This document shows, in pieces, positions 45,955-55,929 of a stretch of DNA of 64,000 nt (its first letter is position 1; each line of letters starts with the position of its first letter). The DNA lies in contig JAWKLF010000005.1 of assembly GCA_041392835.1 (NCBI GenBank), forward strand, positions 62,001 through 126,000, in the 5' to 3' direction. The notes under the pieces were generated by a model that was given only the letters and a program-made list of their open reading frames with translations, had not been told where the DNA came from and did not search any database. Made by a program: the position numbers and the translations under genes. Origin of the DNA: OLB11 sp041392835. GTDB taxonomy: Bacteria; Bacteroidota; Bacteroidia; Chitinophagales; Chitinophagaceae.

Positions 45955-46054
45955 TAAATTTATTTAGCTATTCCGTTTTTTTGCACCAGATAAAGCAAGT
46001 AGTCCACTACTTTCAGTTGTTGCATTTGCATAACTTGGGTATAATTAAAGTTAG

Positions 46055-46678
46055 CTACATACACCCTTGCCATAAATACTCCAATTCAGAAACCATCATA
46101 GCGGTAGCGCCCCAAATAATTGTATTATCTCTTAATACATAGGCTGGAGTTTCGTGCACTATAAGAGAGTGCGAGCTCACTACTTGGCTATGCTGCTTAC
46201 TTTGATTGCAAAAAAGTTGGCTGAGTGGTACACTCAATAAGGCCTCCACTTCCTTTGTAGAAATTTGATGATGGTCTATAGTATGTACTATACCAACAAA
46301 TGGAGAAACAATAAAATTACTAGGCGGTATATAGATATTGCTAAGCTGACCTACTATCTCTATTTCTTGAGCACCTATACCTATTTCTTCTTCGCATTCA
46401 CGAAGTGCAGTATCTTTTAATTCAGAGTCAAAAGGTTCTTTTTTTCCTCCAGGAAATGCTATTTGTCCGCTGTGTGATTTGCCATCGTGTGTTCGTTTTA
46501 TAAATACAGTATGCCATTCATTATTTTTTAGAAATAATAAAATCATGACTGCACTCCAACGCCCGTGGCTTGGAATTGCTTCATGCACATTTCGCCCAGG
46601 TGGTGCCATTCGCTCATGCGCTTTAGTGCCGGGCAATGTCTGCTTAAATAATGTTTTTATTTGGTCTTTTTGCAGCAT
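46055..46678 (-). CDS. Nudix hydrolase, CoA pyrophosphatase (NudL/YeaB) type
   Basis: It probably cleaves CoA to 4'-phosphopantetheine and 3',5'-ADP. The UPF0035 motif preceding the Nudix box is visible (HSGQIAFPGG), then the Nudix helix TALRECEEEIGI with the REx-EE catalytic core. The position usually holding the first Glu after the GG is altered, as in other NudL-like proteins. The product has 207 residues. Its ATG overlaps the rlmD stop (TAATG), so the two are translationally coupled. Confidence 0.87.
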   Translation of the reverse strand: MLQKDQIKTLFKQTLPGTKAHERMAPPGRNVHEAIPSHGRWSAVMILLFLKNNEWHTVFIKRTHDGKSHSGQIAFPGGKKEPFDSELKDTALRECEEEIGIGAQEIEIVGQLSNIYIPPSNFIVSPFVGIVHTIDHHQISTKEVEALLSVPLSQLFCNQSKQHSQVVSSHSLIVHETPAYVLRDNTIIWGATAMMVSELEYLWQGCM

Positions 46679-48075
46679 TATTTTGTATGTAGTAGTAATA
46701 CGTTTTCAATATGATGCGTATGAGGAAACATATCTACAGCTTGAGAAATAATGGTATCATAATGTTTGCTTAGCAAAAGCATATCTCTTGCTTGTGTAGC
46801 CGGATTGCAACTTACATACACTATGCGATTGGGTAATACGTCTATTATTTTTTCTAAAAATTTTTCATGACAGCCTGCTCTAGGTGGATCAATAATCATC
46901 ACATCGGCATGTCCATGCAATGCAAAAAAATCGGAATTGCAAATTTTTAAAACATCGCCTGCATAAAATTGTAAGTTTGAAAGTTGATTTCGAAACGCAT
47001 TCTTTTTTGCATCTTCTATAGCATCTGGTACCGATTCTATACCAATAACTTTCTTAGCATTTTTTGCCAAAAAAATACCAATGCTTCCTGTGCCACAATA
47101 CATATCGTATAATGTTTCGTTTGGTTTAATATCCGCAACTTTTTTTACAACTTGATATAGTTTTTCGGCTTGTTTGGTATTGGTCTGAAAAAAAGATTTT
47201 GGACTAATTTCAAAAACCAAATCTTCCAGATATTCGTCTATAGTGGGTTTGCCAGCATAAAGTATTACATCTTGATCGTATAGGCTATCGTTTAATTTTG
47301 TATTTATGGTATAATACAATGAGTGTATAGTAAACGTATCTTTTAATGCGTCTAACAAAAGGGTAATATTTTCCATATCTGCTTCGCCAAATTGAATATT
47401 GACTAACACTTCTTTTTGAGAGCTTACTCGTATCATAATATTACGAAGCAAACCCTTATGCTCTTTGATATGATAAAAAGTAAATTGATGCTCAATGGCA
47501 AAAGCACGAATGAAATTTTTTATTTCATTGCTTGGATCTTGTTGTAAATAACAAGTTTCTACATCTATAACTTTATCAAATAATTTTGGAGCATGAAATC
47601 CTATTACATTCTTTTTAAATGGTAGGCCTGCTTGTAAATCTTCTTTTGATAGATACTGAAGTGCTGAAGCAGTAAATTCTAATTTATTTCTATACCAAGT
47701 AGTTGAGTCTGCATCAAGTATAGGCCACACTGTTTGAGGATAAATACGTCCTATACGTTGTAATTGGTCTTGTACTTGTTTTTCTTTATAGCTAAGTTGT
47801 TTTTCATAGCTAAGCATTTGCCATTTGCATCCACCACACACACCAAAATGCTTGCAAAATGCATCTATTCTATCATGTGCATAGCAGTGAAACTTTTGTG
47901 CAATGCCTTGAGCATAGTCTTTTTTGTTTTTATAAACCCATACATCGACGACATCGCCAGGTATAGCGCCTTCTACAAAAATTATTTTATCTTGATATTT
48001 TGCTATGCTTTTGCCTTCTGCTGCATATTGCTCTATCAATAATGCTTCCAATAAAAATTTTTTCTTTCGAGACAT
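46678..48075 (-). CDS. rlmD: 23S rRNA (uracil-C5)-methyltransferase, RlmD/RumA family
   Basis: A SAM-dependent RNA m5U methyltransferase. It has an N-terminal TRAM domain, then [4Fe-4S] cysteines at 74, 80 and 83 (FCKHFGVCGGC), numbered from the start at 48075, with a later Cys (VETCYLQ) as probable fourth ligand. The catalytic domain has LYDMYCGTGSIGIFLA (SAM loop), IDPPRAGCHE and the nucleophile Cys in VYVSCNPATQARD. The ATG at 48075 (MSRKKKF) gives 465 residues; the upstream ATG at 48129 adds 18 unrelated residues and lies very near the promoter element. The exact target base (U1939 or U747) is not certain. Confidence 0.9.
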   Translation of the reverse strand: MSRKKKFLLEALLIEQYAAEGKSIAKYQDKIIFVEGAIPGDVVDVWVYKNKKDYAQGIAQKFHCYAHDRIDAFCKHFGVCGGCKWQMLSYEKQLSYKEKQVQDQLQRIGRIYPQTVWPILDADSTTWYRNKLEFTASALQYLSKEDLQAGLPFKKNVIGFHAPKLFDKVIDVETCYLQQDPSNEIKNFIRAFAIEHQFTFYHIKEHKGLLRNIMIRVSSQKEVLVNIQFGEADMENITLLLDALKDTFTIHSLYYTINTKLNDSLYDQDVILYAGKPTIDEYLEDLVFEISPKSFFQTNTKQAEKLYQVVKKVADIKPNETLYDMYCGTGSIGIFLAKNAKKVIGIESVPDAIEDAKKNAFRNQLSNLQFYAGDVLKICNSDFFALHGHADVMIIDPPRAGCHEKFLEKIIDVLPNRIVYVSCNPATQARDMLLLSKHYDTIISQAVDMFPHTHHIENVLLLHTK

Positions 48076-48117
48076 TTTTTTTTCTAAATATAGCTTTGTT
48101 AAAGTGTTAATCCTCTG

Positions 48118-48125
48118 CAAAGGTA
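48118..48125 (-). promoter_or_regulatory. -7 element for rlmD
   Basis: TACCTTTG on the minus strand matches TAnnTTTG; transcription would start near 48111, upstream of the ATG at 48075 but leaving little leader for one at 48129. Confidence 0.55.
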
Positions 48126-48197
48126 ACAACTAGTTAATTCAATAAAACGTCTTGTAGTAGTAATTTCACTTGTTCAATTAAAATCAATAAGAATACT

Positions 48198-49637
48198 ATG
48201 AATATAATAAAAGGATTTTTTACACTGTGCTTCCTTCTGACTGCTTTAATTAGTCAAGCAAAAGATGGTTATACCATAAAACTAAAAGTAGAAGATGCAA
48301 AGGACTCTATGGTTTACTTGTGCCATTATTATGGAAAAGGAACCATGAAAGTTTTTAAAGATGATTCTGCTTATTTGAGCAATAAAGGTGAGCTGACTTT
48401 TAAAAGTACTGAAAAAATTGCTGGCGGTTTATATATGATTTTGTTTAAAGACCAATCGGCCAATTTTGAAATTATTTTAAACAATGGTGACAATTTTTCT
48501 ATCCAAGTCAAAAAAGGAGATATATACAACTCTGCCAAATTTGTAGGAGAAAGTGAAAACGCTGCTTTTTATGAATATCAAAAATTTCTAACTACATATG
48601 GAACAGAATATCAAAAAATAGAAAAAAAACTCTTGATTGCGAAAACCAAAACAGATTCAACAACTATTAACGACCAACTTAGAGAAAAAGGTAAAGAATT
48701 ATTGGCCTATAGAAATAATATCAAAACAAAATATCCAAATTATTTTTTGTCTAAATTATTTAGTGCTATTACCGAACCTGATATTCCTACAGAATTGCCA
48801 ACCCTGCCCAATGGATTAAAAGATTCTTTGTATCCAAGAAATTACTACAAACAACACTATTGGGATGGATATGATTTCCAAGATGACCGATTAATCTATT
48901 CGCCTATTTACGAAAGAAAATTGGATGACTATTTAAATAAATTGGTAGCTCCCACACCAGATTCTGTTCAAGTAGAAATAGATGACTTATTGAAAAAAAC
49001 AGCAGGTACCGAACACCAATACAAATACACTATGTGGTATCTTACTCGCTGGACCGATGTGAGCAAAATCATGGGTATGGACAAAGCCTTTGTCTATATA
49101 GTAGAAAACTACTACAATAAAGGAAAAGCACAATGGGAAGATTCTGCACAACTTGTAAAATACAAACAAGCAGCCCAAGATTTTAAATATTCTTTGATTG
49201 GAAATCCGGCTATAGAACTCAAAATGCAAGACATGAATAGTGATAAAATTGTTCCACTTAGTAGCGTAGATGCAGATTATACGCTTGTTATATTTTGGGA
49301 TCCTGATTGCGGACATTGCAAAAAAGAAATTCCACAGTTCGATTCGCTCTACCATGCTGCACTAAAAAAATATAATGTAAAAATATATGGAGTGAATACA
49401 GAGCAAGAGCCCGAAAAATGGAAAAAATTTGTTGATGAGCATCATCTAAACGAGGGCTGGATACACGTACACGACCCCAATAGAACTACATATTTTAGAA
49501 GTTTTTACAATGTAAAAGCAACTCCTACACTATATTTGCTCGACCGTAAAAAGGTTATCCGCGGTAAACGCCTAGACCATACCAACATTGTTGGCTTAAT
49601 AGAATGGTTAGAAAAAAAGAATAATGAAACAAAATAA
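48198..49637 (+). CDS. TlpA-like thiol-disulfide protein with DUF4369-type N-terminal domain
   Basis: An exported 479-residue protein with a signal peptide ending ALISQAKD. An N-terminal beta domain (about residues 25-120, GYTIKLKVEDAKDSMVYLCHYYGKG) resembles DUF4369, and a helical middle resembles DUF5106. The C-terminal TlpA/thioredoxin domain has the active-site CGHC at residues 371-374 (DPDCGHCKKEIP) and the cis-Pro loop KATPTLYLL. It probably acts on periplasmic disulfides or in cytochrome/lipoprotein maturation. It is followed within 13 bases by the SurA-like isomerase, so both likely serve envelope protein folding. Confidence 0.85.
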   Translation: MNIIKGFFTLCFLLTALISQAKDGYTIKLKVEDAKDSMVYLCHYYGKGTMKVFKDDSAYLSNKGELTFKSTEKIAGGLYMILFKDQSANFEIILNNGDNFSIQVKKGDIYNSAKFVGESENAAFYEYQKFLTTYGTEYQKIEKKLLIAKTKTDSTTINDQLREKGKELLAYRNNIKTKYPNYFLSKLFSAITEPDIPTELPTLPNGLKDSLYPRNYYKQHYWDGYDFQDDRLIYSPIYERKLDDYLNKLVAPTPDSVQVEIDDLLKKTAGTEHQYKYTMWYLTRWTDVSKIMGMDKAFVYIVENYYNKGKAQWEDSAQLVKYKQAAQDFKYSLIGNPAIELKMQDMNSDKIVPLSSVDADYTLVIFWDPDCGHCKKEIPQFDSLYHAALKKYNVKIYGVNTEQEPEKWKKFVDEHHLNEGWIHVHDPNRTTYFRSFYNVKATPTLYLLDRKKVIRGKRLDHTNIVGLIEWLEKKNNETK

Positions 49638-49650
49638 TAATTCCTTGTAC

Positions 49651-51608
49651 ATGAAAAAAATTAGTTTAATACTTTTTGCACTTGCAACTGTTTGTGTAGT
49701 TAATGCTCAAAAGAAAAACGACCCAGTCTTGTTTACCTATGGAAATGCTTCTGTAACCAAAGGCGAGTTTTTGAGAATGTACACTAAAAATCTCTCAAAC
49801 CAAAAGCCAGATTATAGCGAAAAAGCACTCAAAGAATATTTAACACTCTACAGTCGGTTTAAAATGAAAGTTGCAGAGGCCAACCAATTGAAGATGGATA
49901 CCTTGCAGACCGTAAAAAACGAGTTGGGAGGCTACAAAAATCAATTGTCCAAAAGCTACTTAACAGATAAAGAAGTATTAAAAACATTAAGCAAAGAAGC
50001 CTATGCTCGTATGCAAAAAGATATTCGAGTAGCACATATACTTATCTCTACACCACGTGCTTCTGATGATACGATGGCTGCTTATAAAAAAGCAGATAGC
50101 CTATATAGAGCTATTATGGCAGGAGCATCATTCGAAACCCTTGCAGCACAGTATAGCGAAGACAAAGAATCTGCTTTGCGCAATGGCGATATTGGATATA
50201 TTACAGCATTGCAAGTGGTTTATCCTTTTGAGACGGTTGCTTACGAAACACCTGTAGGCAAAATAGCTAAACCTTTCAAAACCTTGTATGGCTATCATAT
50301 AGTAAAAAAAATAGCAGAAAGACCAGCAAGAGGCGATATTAAGGTTTCTCAAATCATGATAGCTGTAAGAAAAAGTGAAGGAGAACAAGGCCTTAAAAAT
50401 GCTAAAGAAAAAATTGATGAAGTATATAAAAAATTAAAAAAAGGAGAAAAGTTTGAATCTTTAGTAGCAACCTATTCCGAAGATCAATTTTCAAAAAATA
50501 CACAAGGCGAATTAGCTTCTTTTGGTGTAGGTCAAATGGTGCCCGAATTTGAAGATGCAGCATTTGCATTAAAAAAGCCAGGCGATTATTCAGAGCCTAT
50601 TCTAACTTCTTTTGGCTACCATATTATTCGACTAAATGAAAAAAGAGGCGTGCAACCTTTTGATAGCATCAGCAACGAATTGGCAAAGCGTATCGAAAAA
50701 GATGGTCGAATGGAAATGGCAAAAAAGAATTTATTGTAAAGCTAAAACAAAGACTAAATTTTAAAGAAAGTATTCCCAATCTTGAAAAATTAATTGCCGC
50801 TATCAACGACTCTTCCTTGCGTGATGGTAGCTATAAAGCAAGTTCCTATGCAAGAATGAATGATAACATTTTTACAATGAAGGATATAAACTTCACGCAG
50901 TCGGACTTTGCAAACTATATAGAAACCTATACAAGAGGTAGAATATATGGGCAAAAAGAAAGCTCATTACGTACATTATATAATAACTATGCCGAAAAAG
51001 CAATTTTGGATTATCAAGAAAATATCTTGTATGAAGAAAATGAAGAATACCGAAATTTATTGAATGAATATAGAGACGGTATTATGTTGTTTGAACTTAC
51101 TGACAAAAGAGTTTGGAGCAAAGCCTCTTCAGATACTACAGGATTAAAAGAATTCTTTGAGCAAAACCAATCAAAATATGTTTGGGGGCCTGCTATAGAT
51201 GGTATAATATACAAAACCAGCGATGAAGAGTATGCCAAAAAATTAGTAAAAGAATTAAATAATCCAAGTACCACTTCGCCCGATGAAATTGTAAAAGCAG
51301 TAAATGGTGACGGCATACAAAACAATGTAAGCTACGAAAAAGGTAAATTTGAACAAAGCCGTTTTCCGGCCTATGTCAAATTAGAAGCAGGCAAATATGC
51401 TCCATATTACAAAAATCCCGATGGCTCATATACACTTGTACAAGTAAATGAAGTAATAAGACCAGGTACAATGAAGTCATTAAAAGATGCAAAAGGATAT
51501 GCTATCTCGGACTATCAAGAGTATTTAGAAAAACAGTGGATAGCTGAATTGGAATCTAAATATCCAGTAAGTTTAAATGAAGGTGTATTTAAAAGCATGC
51601 TTAAATAG
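49651..51608 (+). CDS. SurA/PpiC-type peptidyl-prolyl isomerase, interrupted by a -1 frameshift at an A6 run
   Basis: A periplasmic chaperone/isomerase for outer-membrane protein assembly. Frame 1 has a signal peptide (ISLILFALATVCVVNAQ), a chaperone segment and two parvulin domains, each with its conserved motif: VAHILIS ... AAQYSED ... GDIGYITA, and VSQIMIA ... VATYSED ... GELASFGVGQMVPEFEDAAF. It ends at 50739. The C-terminal chaperone half runs in the -1 frame to 51608. The join at the A6 run (50721-50726) gives AKKEFIVKLKQRLNFKE and a product of about 652 residues. In frame 1 the run reads GC A AAA AAG, the same phase as in ftsQ. I use the ATG at 49651; an earlier in-frame ATG (49624) overlaps the previous gene. 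Confidence 0.85.
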
Positions 51609-51695
51609 TAGATTCGTCGTTTACTTTTTAATTTTCAGCAATTCATCCATGTTTTTTTTGTAGCTTTATCGTACTATCAAAGTCATTGAAGAGCT

Positions 51696-52367
51696 ATGTC
51701 TAAATATGTTTTATCTTTATTCTTGTCGCTTTGTTTCCTTACAATGCCATCGTTTGTAGCCAAAAAAAACTATAAACCCGCTTTAATTTTATTCAAACTT
51801 TTTCATTCTGAAAATGTAATAGCTAATATGAAAAAAAGAGGCTATTCGCAAAAAGATATTCAAGAAGTATTAGACTCCGATCAAGAAATTAATATTTCAC
51901 TTATGAATGATTTTAAACAAAACTTTAAATTTTGTCCTGTCTATTTTTTTGATGGAATACAGTATGATGACGTATTGAAAAAAAATTGGGAGGCAGTACC
52001 TTTTTACGATTACGAGCATCTCACACAGGCAAAAGTACTTGGTATCACACCTCAAAATTATTATATAGCCGAAATTGCATATCCTCCATTGGTTCCATAC
52101 GATACGCTTAATAATAAAATAAAAACACCGTATTACACATCCTTGAGTAGCAATGACCAAAGCTATACCAACTCAAGAGATTATGGCATAGTGCTTTATG
52201 ACGATAATAACGAATTGCTCTTAAGACCACTCACCTACAATAATATTTCATTGCAACGCAAAGGAAACTATTTCAAAAAAGGAGGGATGCAATATGTATT
52301 TAGCGGAAGCGATAGATTTCAAAAAAAATTAGAAAAATATTTTAAAAAAATAGAACAAAAAGACTGA
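51696..52367 (+). CDS. Exported protein of unknown function
   Basis: A 223-residue protein with a hydrophobic N-terminal signal-like segment (VLSLFLSLCFLTMPSFVA). A helical part (NVIANMKKRGYSQKDIQEVLDSD) leads to a beta-rich body with many Tyr (VYFFDGIQYDDVLKKNW, YYIAEIAYPPLVPYDTL). The C-terminus is basic (GSDRFQKKLEKYFKKIEQKD). I do not recognise a family. It lies 88 bases after the isomerase gene and 64 before lpd. Confidence 0.6.
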   Translation: MSKYVLSLFLSLCFLTMPSFVAKKNYKPALILFKLFHSENVIANMKKRGYSQKDIQEVLDSDQEINISLMNDFKQNFKFCPVYFFDGIQYDDVLKKNWEAVPFYDYEHLTQAKVLGITPQNYYIAEIAYPPLVPYDTLNNKIKTPYYTSLSSNDQSYTNSRDYGIVLYDDNNELLLRPLTYNNISLQRKGNYFKKGGMQYVFSGSDRFQKKLEKYFKKIEQKD

Positions 52368-52400
52368 TTGCTAATGCATAGCAATATTTAAAAATAGTCC

Positions 52401-52408
52401 TACATTTG
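52401..52408 (+). promoter_or_regulatory. -7 element for lpd
   Basis: TACATTTG, a perfect TAnnTTTG match, 22 bases before the lpd ATG; no -33 match at the right distance. Confidence 0.5.
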
Positions 52409-52430
52409 TCCTTTAAAAATTTAGAATACT

Positions 52431-53837
52431 ATGAACTATGATGTAATCGTGATAGGCTCCGGTCCTGGAGGATATGTAGCTGCAATTAGAGCTTCTCAAT
52501 TAGGTTTCAAAACGGCTGTAATAGAAAAAGAAAGCCTTGGAGGCATCTGTTTAAATTGGGGTTGTATACCTACCAAAGCCTTATTGAAATCGGCCAATGT
52601 ATATGAATATGCTAAGCATGCATCCGATTACGGTGTTTTACTCGACAATCCTAAAGCTGACTTTGGTGGCATGGTAAAAAGAAGTAGAGGTGTAGCCGAC
52701 AAAATGAGCAAGGGCGTTCAATTTTTAATGAAAAAAAATAAGATTGATGTCATCATGGGTTATGGAAAAATACAATCTAAAGGCAAAGTAGCTGTGATGA
52801 GTACAGATGGCAATACAACAGTTTACGACGCTAAACATATAATAGTAGCTACAGGCGGTAGAGCTCGTGCTTTACCCACACTACCTATAGATGGCAAAAA
52901 AGTAATAGGATATCGCGAAGCACTTGTATTGGCACAACAACCTCAATCTATGATCATAGTGGGTAGTGGTGCTATTGGTGTAGAATTTGCCTATTTTTAT
53001 AATAGCATTGGCACTAAAGTAACTATAGTAGAATTTATGCCAAGAATAGTACCTGTAGAGGATGAAGACGTATCGAAAGAATTAGAAAAAAGCTTTAAGA
53101 AACAAGGTATGACTATTATGACAAATGCCTCTGTAGAAAGCGTGAATACCAGTGGTAATACCGTGAAAGCAAAAGTAAAAACAGCTAATGGCGAGGTAGA
53201 ACTCGAAGCCGATATAGTATTAAGCGCAGTTGGCGTGGTAGCCAATATAGAAAATATTGGCTTGGAAGAAGCTGGCGTGAAGACAGACAAAGGAAGAATA
53301 GTGGTAGATGGCTTTATGCAAACCAATGTTCCAGGCATATACGCTATAGGCGATGTGCTTCCTACGCAAGCATTGGCACACGTAGCAAGCAAAGAAGGCA
53401 TTGTATGTGCAGAGAATATAGCCTTTATGGAGAAAAAATCTACACATAAACCAGAACCATTGGATTATGGCAATATTCCAGGATGTACTTATTGTAGCCC
53501 CGAAATAGCAAGCGTAGGCCTAACTGAAAAAGCTGCCAAAGAAGCTGGCTATGAAATTAAAGTTGGTAAATTTCCTTTTGTAGCTAGTGGTAAAGCATCC
53601 GCAGCAGGCAATACAGAAGGCTTTGTAAAAGTAATTTACGATGCAAAATATGGCGAATGGTTAGGAACCCATATGATTGGCATGGGAGTTACGGATATGA
53701 TAGCAGAAACTGTGCTAGGCAGAAAATTAGAAACTACATACAAAGAAGTTTTAAATGCCGTGCATCCACACCCTACGCTCAGCGAAGCCGTAAAAGAAGC
53801 TACAGCAGTAGCCTATGGCGAAGCTACTGATATTTAA
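52431..53837 (+). CDS. lpdA: Dihydrolipoyl dehydrogenase
   Basis: E3 component of the 2-oxoacid dehydrogenase and glycine cleavage complexes; it reoxidises dihydrolipoamide using FAD and NAD+. The FAD loop GSGPGG is at residues 9-14, the redox disulfide is Cys40-Cys45 (GGICLNWGCIPTKA), the NAD loop is VGSGAIGVEFA, the second FAD motif is GIYAIGDVL and the catalytic His-Glu pair is HPHPTLSE near the C-terminus. Its 468 residues match the family. No other complex subunits are adjacent. Confidence 0.96.
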   Translation: MNYDVIVIGSGPGGYVAAIRASQLGFKTAVIEKESLGGICLNWGCIPTKALLKSANVYEYAKHASDYGVLLDNPKADFGGMVKRSRGVADKMSKGVQFLMKKNKIDVIMGYGKIQSKGKVAVMSTDGNTTVYDAKHIIVATGGRARALPTLPIDGKKVIGYREALVLAQQPQSMIIVGSGAIGVEFAYFYNSIGTKVTIVEFMPRIVPVEDEDVSKELEKSFKKQGMTIMTNASVESVNTSGNTVKAKVKTANGEVELEADIVLSAVGVVANIENIGLEEAGVKTDKGRIVVDGFMQTNVPGIYAIGDVLPTQALAHVASKEGIVCAENIAFMEKKSTHKPEPLDYGNIPGCTYCSPEIASVGLTEKAAKEAGYEIKVGKFPFVASGKASAAGNTEGFVKVIYDAKYGEWLGTHMIGMGVTDMIAETVLGRKLETTYKEVLNAVHPHPTLSEAVKEATAVAYGEATDI

Positions 53838-53866
53838 TATAGTGCCTTGTCTAAAGTTTCACGTTA

Positions 53867-54319
53867 ATGCTTGACATAGTTAGAACCGATTCAAAGAATA
53901 AAGACTTTATTAAACTTGTAAAACTCCTTGATTCGTATCTAGCAGAAAAAGACGGAGATGATCATTTGTTTTATGACCAATTCAATAAAATTGACCATTT
54001 GAATTATGTCATTGTAGCTTATAGGAACCGTTTTCCATTTGGATGTGGCGCAATTAAAGAGTTTTCTTCAGGTATAATAGAAGTTAAACGCATGTTTACA
54101 CAAGCAGAATTCCGTGGACAAAAAATTGCCAGCATCGTATTGAGCGAATTAGAAAATTGGGCGCGAGAATTGAACTATACAAAATGTATTTTGGAAACCG
54201 GTAAAAAGCAGATTGAAGCTATCGAATTATACAAAAAAAATGGCTATTCGTTAATTCCAAACTATGGACAATACCAAAACGTAGACAATAGTCTCTGTTT
54301 TGAGAAATATATATCATAA
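53867..54319 (+). CDS. GNAT family N-acetyltransferase
   Basis: A 150-residue acetyltransferase of the GNAT fold. Motif A, which holds the acetyl-CoA pyrophosphate, is recognisable as EVKRMFTQAEFRGQKIAS, followed by the helix VLSELENWA and the LETGKKQIEAIELYKKNGY segment. The substrate is unknown. It starts 30 bases after lpd. Confidence 0.85.
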   Translation: MLDIVRTDSKNKDFIKLVKLLDSYLAEKDGDDHLFYDQFNKIDHLNYVIVAYRNRFPFGCGAIKEFSSGIIEVKRMFTQAEFRGQKIASIVLSELENWARELNYTKCILETGKKQIEAIELYKKNGYSLIPNYGQYQNVDNSLCFEKYIS

Positions 54320-54384
54320 TGGTAAATGCACAATATATCATTTGAAACCACAGGAATATTTTGCAAGCTTATACGAATACATAG

Positions 54385-55922
54385 TTATTGGCTTATTCTA
54401 AATTTAGTAAACACAACAGAACCATCTTCAAAATGGCTTTTAATGATATATAATCCTTGAGCAATAGAAGGAACAGAAATGGTAGCATTCTGTAAGTTCT
54501 CATTCCATACTTTTTTGCCTTGCAAATCATACCATTCTACTTTTGTTATGTTTTATTCAAACTTGTTTGAATATGAACAGAAGAATGAGCAGCCGCTGGA
54601 TTGGGGTAGAGTACAAGACCATTTTCATTAGTATATTCTACCAACTCCATCAGCTACGTAATATTTTACTTTTAGAATCTGGAAATAATCTTGTGGGATA
54701 ATAGGTTCTGCTCCTTGACATGCTGTGTCTTCAAGCATAGTGTGTAAAAATATATACCAGTATCGCTACTGCTTGGTGTCCATTGTATGCAAGTGTATAT
54801 ACTATCGTTGCTTATATAGTTTTGAGAATAGTTGGCACCTAAAGGCAATGTTTGGTTAGCATTGGTATATATTCTTAAATTGGCATTGGGCAGGTTGTTA
54901 TAGTAATACGTACAAAGCTGCATAGCCTGATTGGTATTGATAGTAATGGTATCTTATAGTACTGAATTGTATATTTTGGCGGTTTGCTATATCAATTTGT
55001 TTTTTGGGTACGGTGTAACTACAAGGCACTGTAATGATAAGATTATCTCTAAACGTGGCTTAACCCATAAAGACGCCATTTCGATATTCGTCTATACGAA
55101 ATGTCATGACGGCTATCTGACCCGTATCGGCAGTAAACTGTACACTGGGTATATTGGCATTGAATTTCCAAGTGCCTCCAGTAGCAAAAGGCTCATTGAG
55201 TGTATAGGAGCTTTATACTGTATATCTTGTATGAGCGTATCTAAAGGATCTGGAAATTTTAAATCCCTTTCTCTTGGCATGACTTGGCTATATACCAGGC
55301 TATCGCCATCGCTATCATAGGCAGGCATATACCATTGGGTAGCTTGATTAGCGCAAGCATATTGCACAAAGGGCCTCTGCCAAAGGGCACTACTGTTGGG
55401 ATTAGTAGAATCGGCATTCAATATGGCTTCGCCATAATAGGTATAAGCTCATAGGTGTTACATTGGTCATGGCAGGGTCTCGCCAATTACCTTGCGATAT
55501 AGCACCTAAACTAAACTTCCACATACCACAGTTTTCGGGCAGGGTAATAGTGTCGATATACATAAGATCTCGAAAGGCTGGCAGACCTGTGCCATTAAAG
55601 GGCGAATCGCACATTGTCATTGTATTTTCACAATAGCTTAAATAAGCATTGCTTTTCTGAGGTCGACCATCGGGCAAAGTGTCTTTTCGTTTTGCCAAAC
55701 GGGGAGTTTTTGATTGAAAATTACATGTATCGTGGATAAGCATAAGCACTTACTAATGAGAAATTCCATAAAAATCACAATTAAAGTAATTGTACATATT
55801 GATCTTGATAAGTATTTCCATATAAATGCGTATATGTAAAATAGGGCATAATAATACCAGTTGAAAAGGCATATTTGTTTAAAGAAACTATTATAAACAA
55901 ATTCCAATAAAATTTTTTTCAT
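54385..55922 (-). pseudogene. Type IX-sorted surface protein, many frameshifts
   Basis: The minus strand can be read only by switching frame at least five times. Recognisable parts, in order, are KRKDTLPDGRPQKSNAYLSY and FNGTGLPAFRDLMYIDTITL (frame open 55749-55402), PAYDSDGDSLVYSQVMPRER (55421-55113), a segment reading TADTGQIAVMTFRIDEYRNG and a C-terminal sorting domain (LYPNPAA ... GLYIIKSHFEDGSVVFTKFRI) ending at 54385. The DSDGDSL and TG-I-EYRNG segments are typical of large Bacteroidota gliding-associated surface proteins. The 5' end is uncertain; a start at 55922 is possible. Remnant or poorly resolved consensus. Confidence 0.6.
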
Positions 55923-55929
55923 AAGCAGA

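Noticed and set aside
54931..55320. Plus-strand 129-residue frame in the damaged surface-protein region
   Set aside because: The minus strand here encodes recognisable cargo sequence (DSDGDSLVYSQV, TG-I-EYRNG); the plus frame is its shadow.
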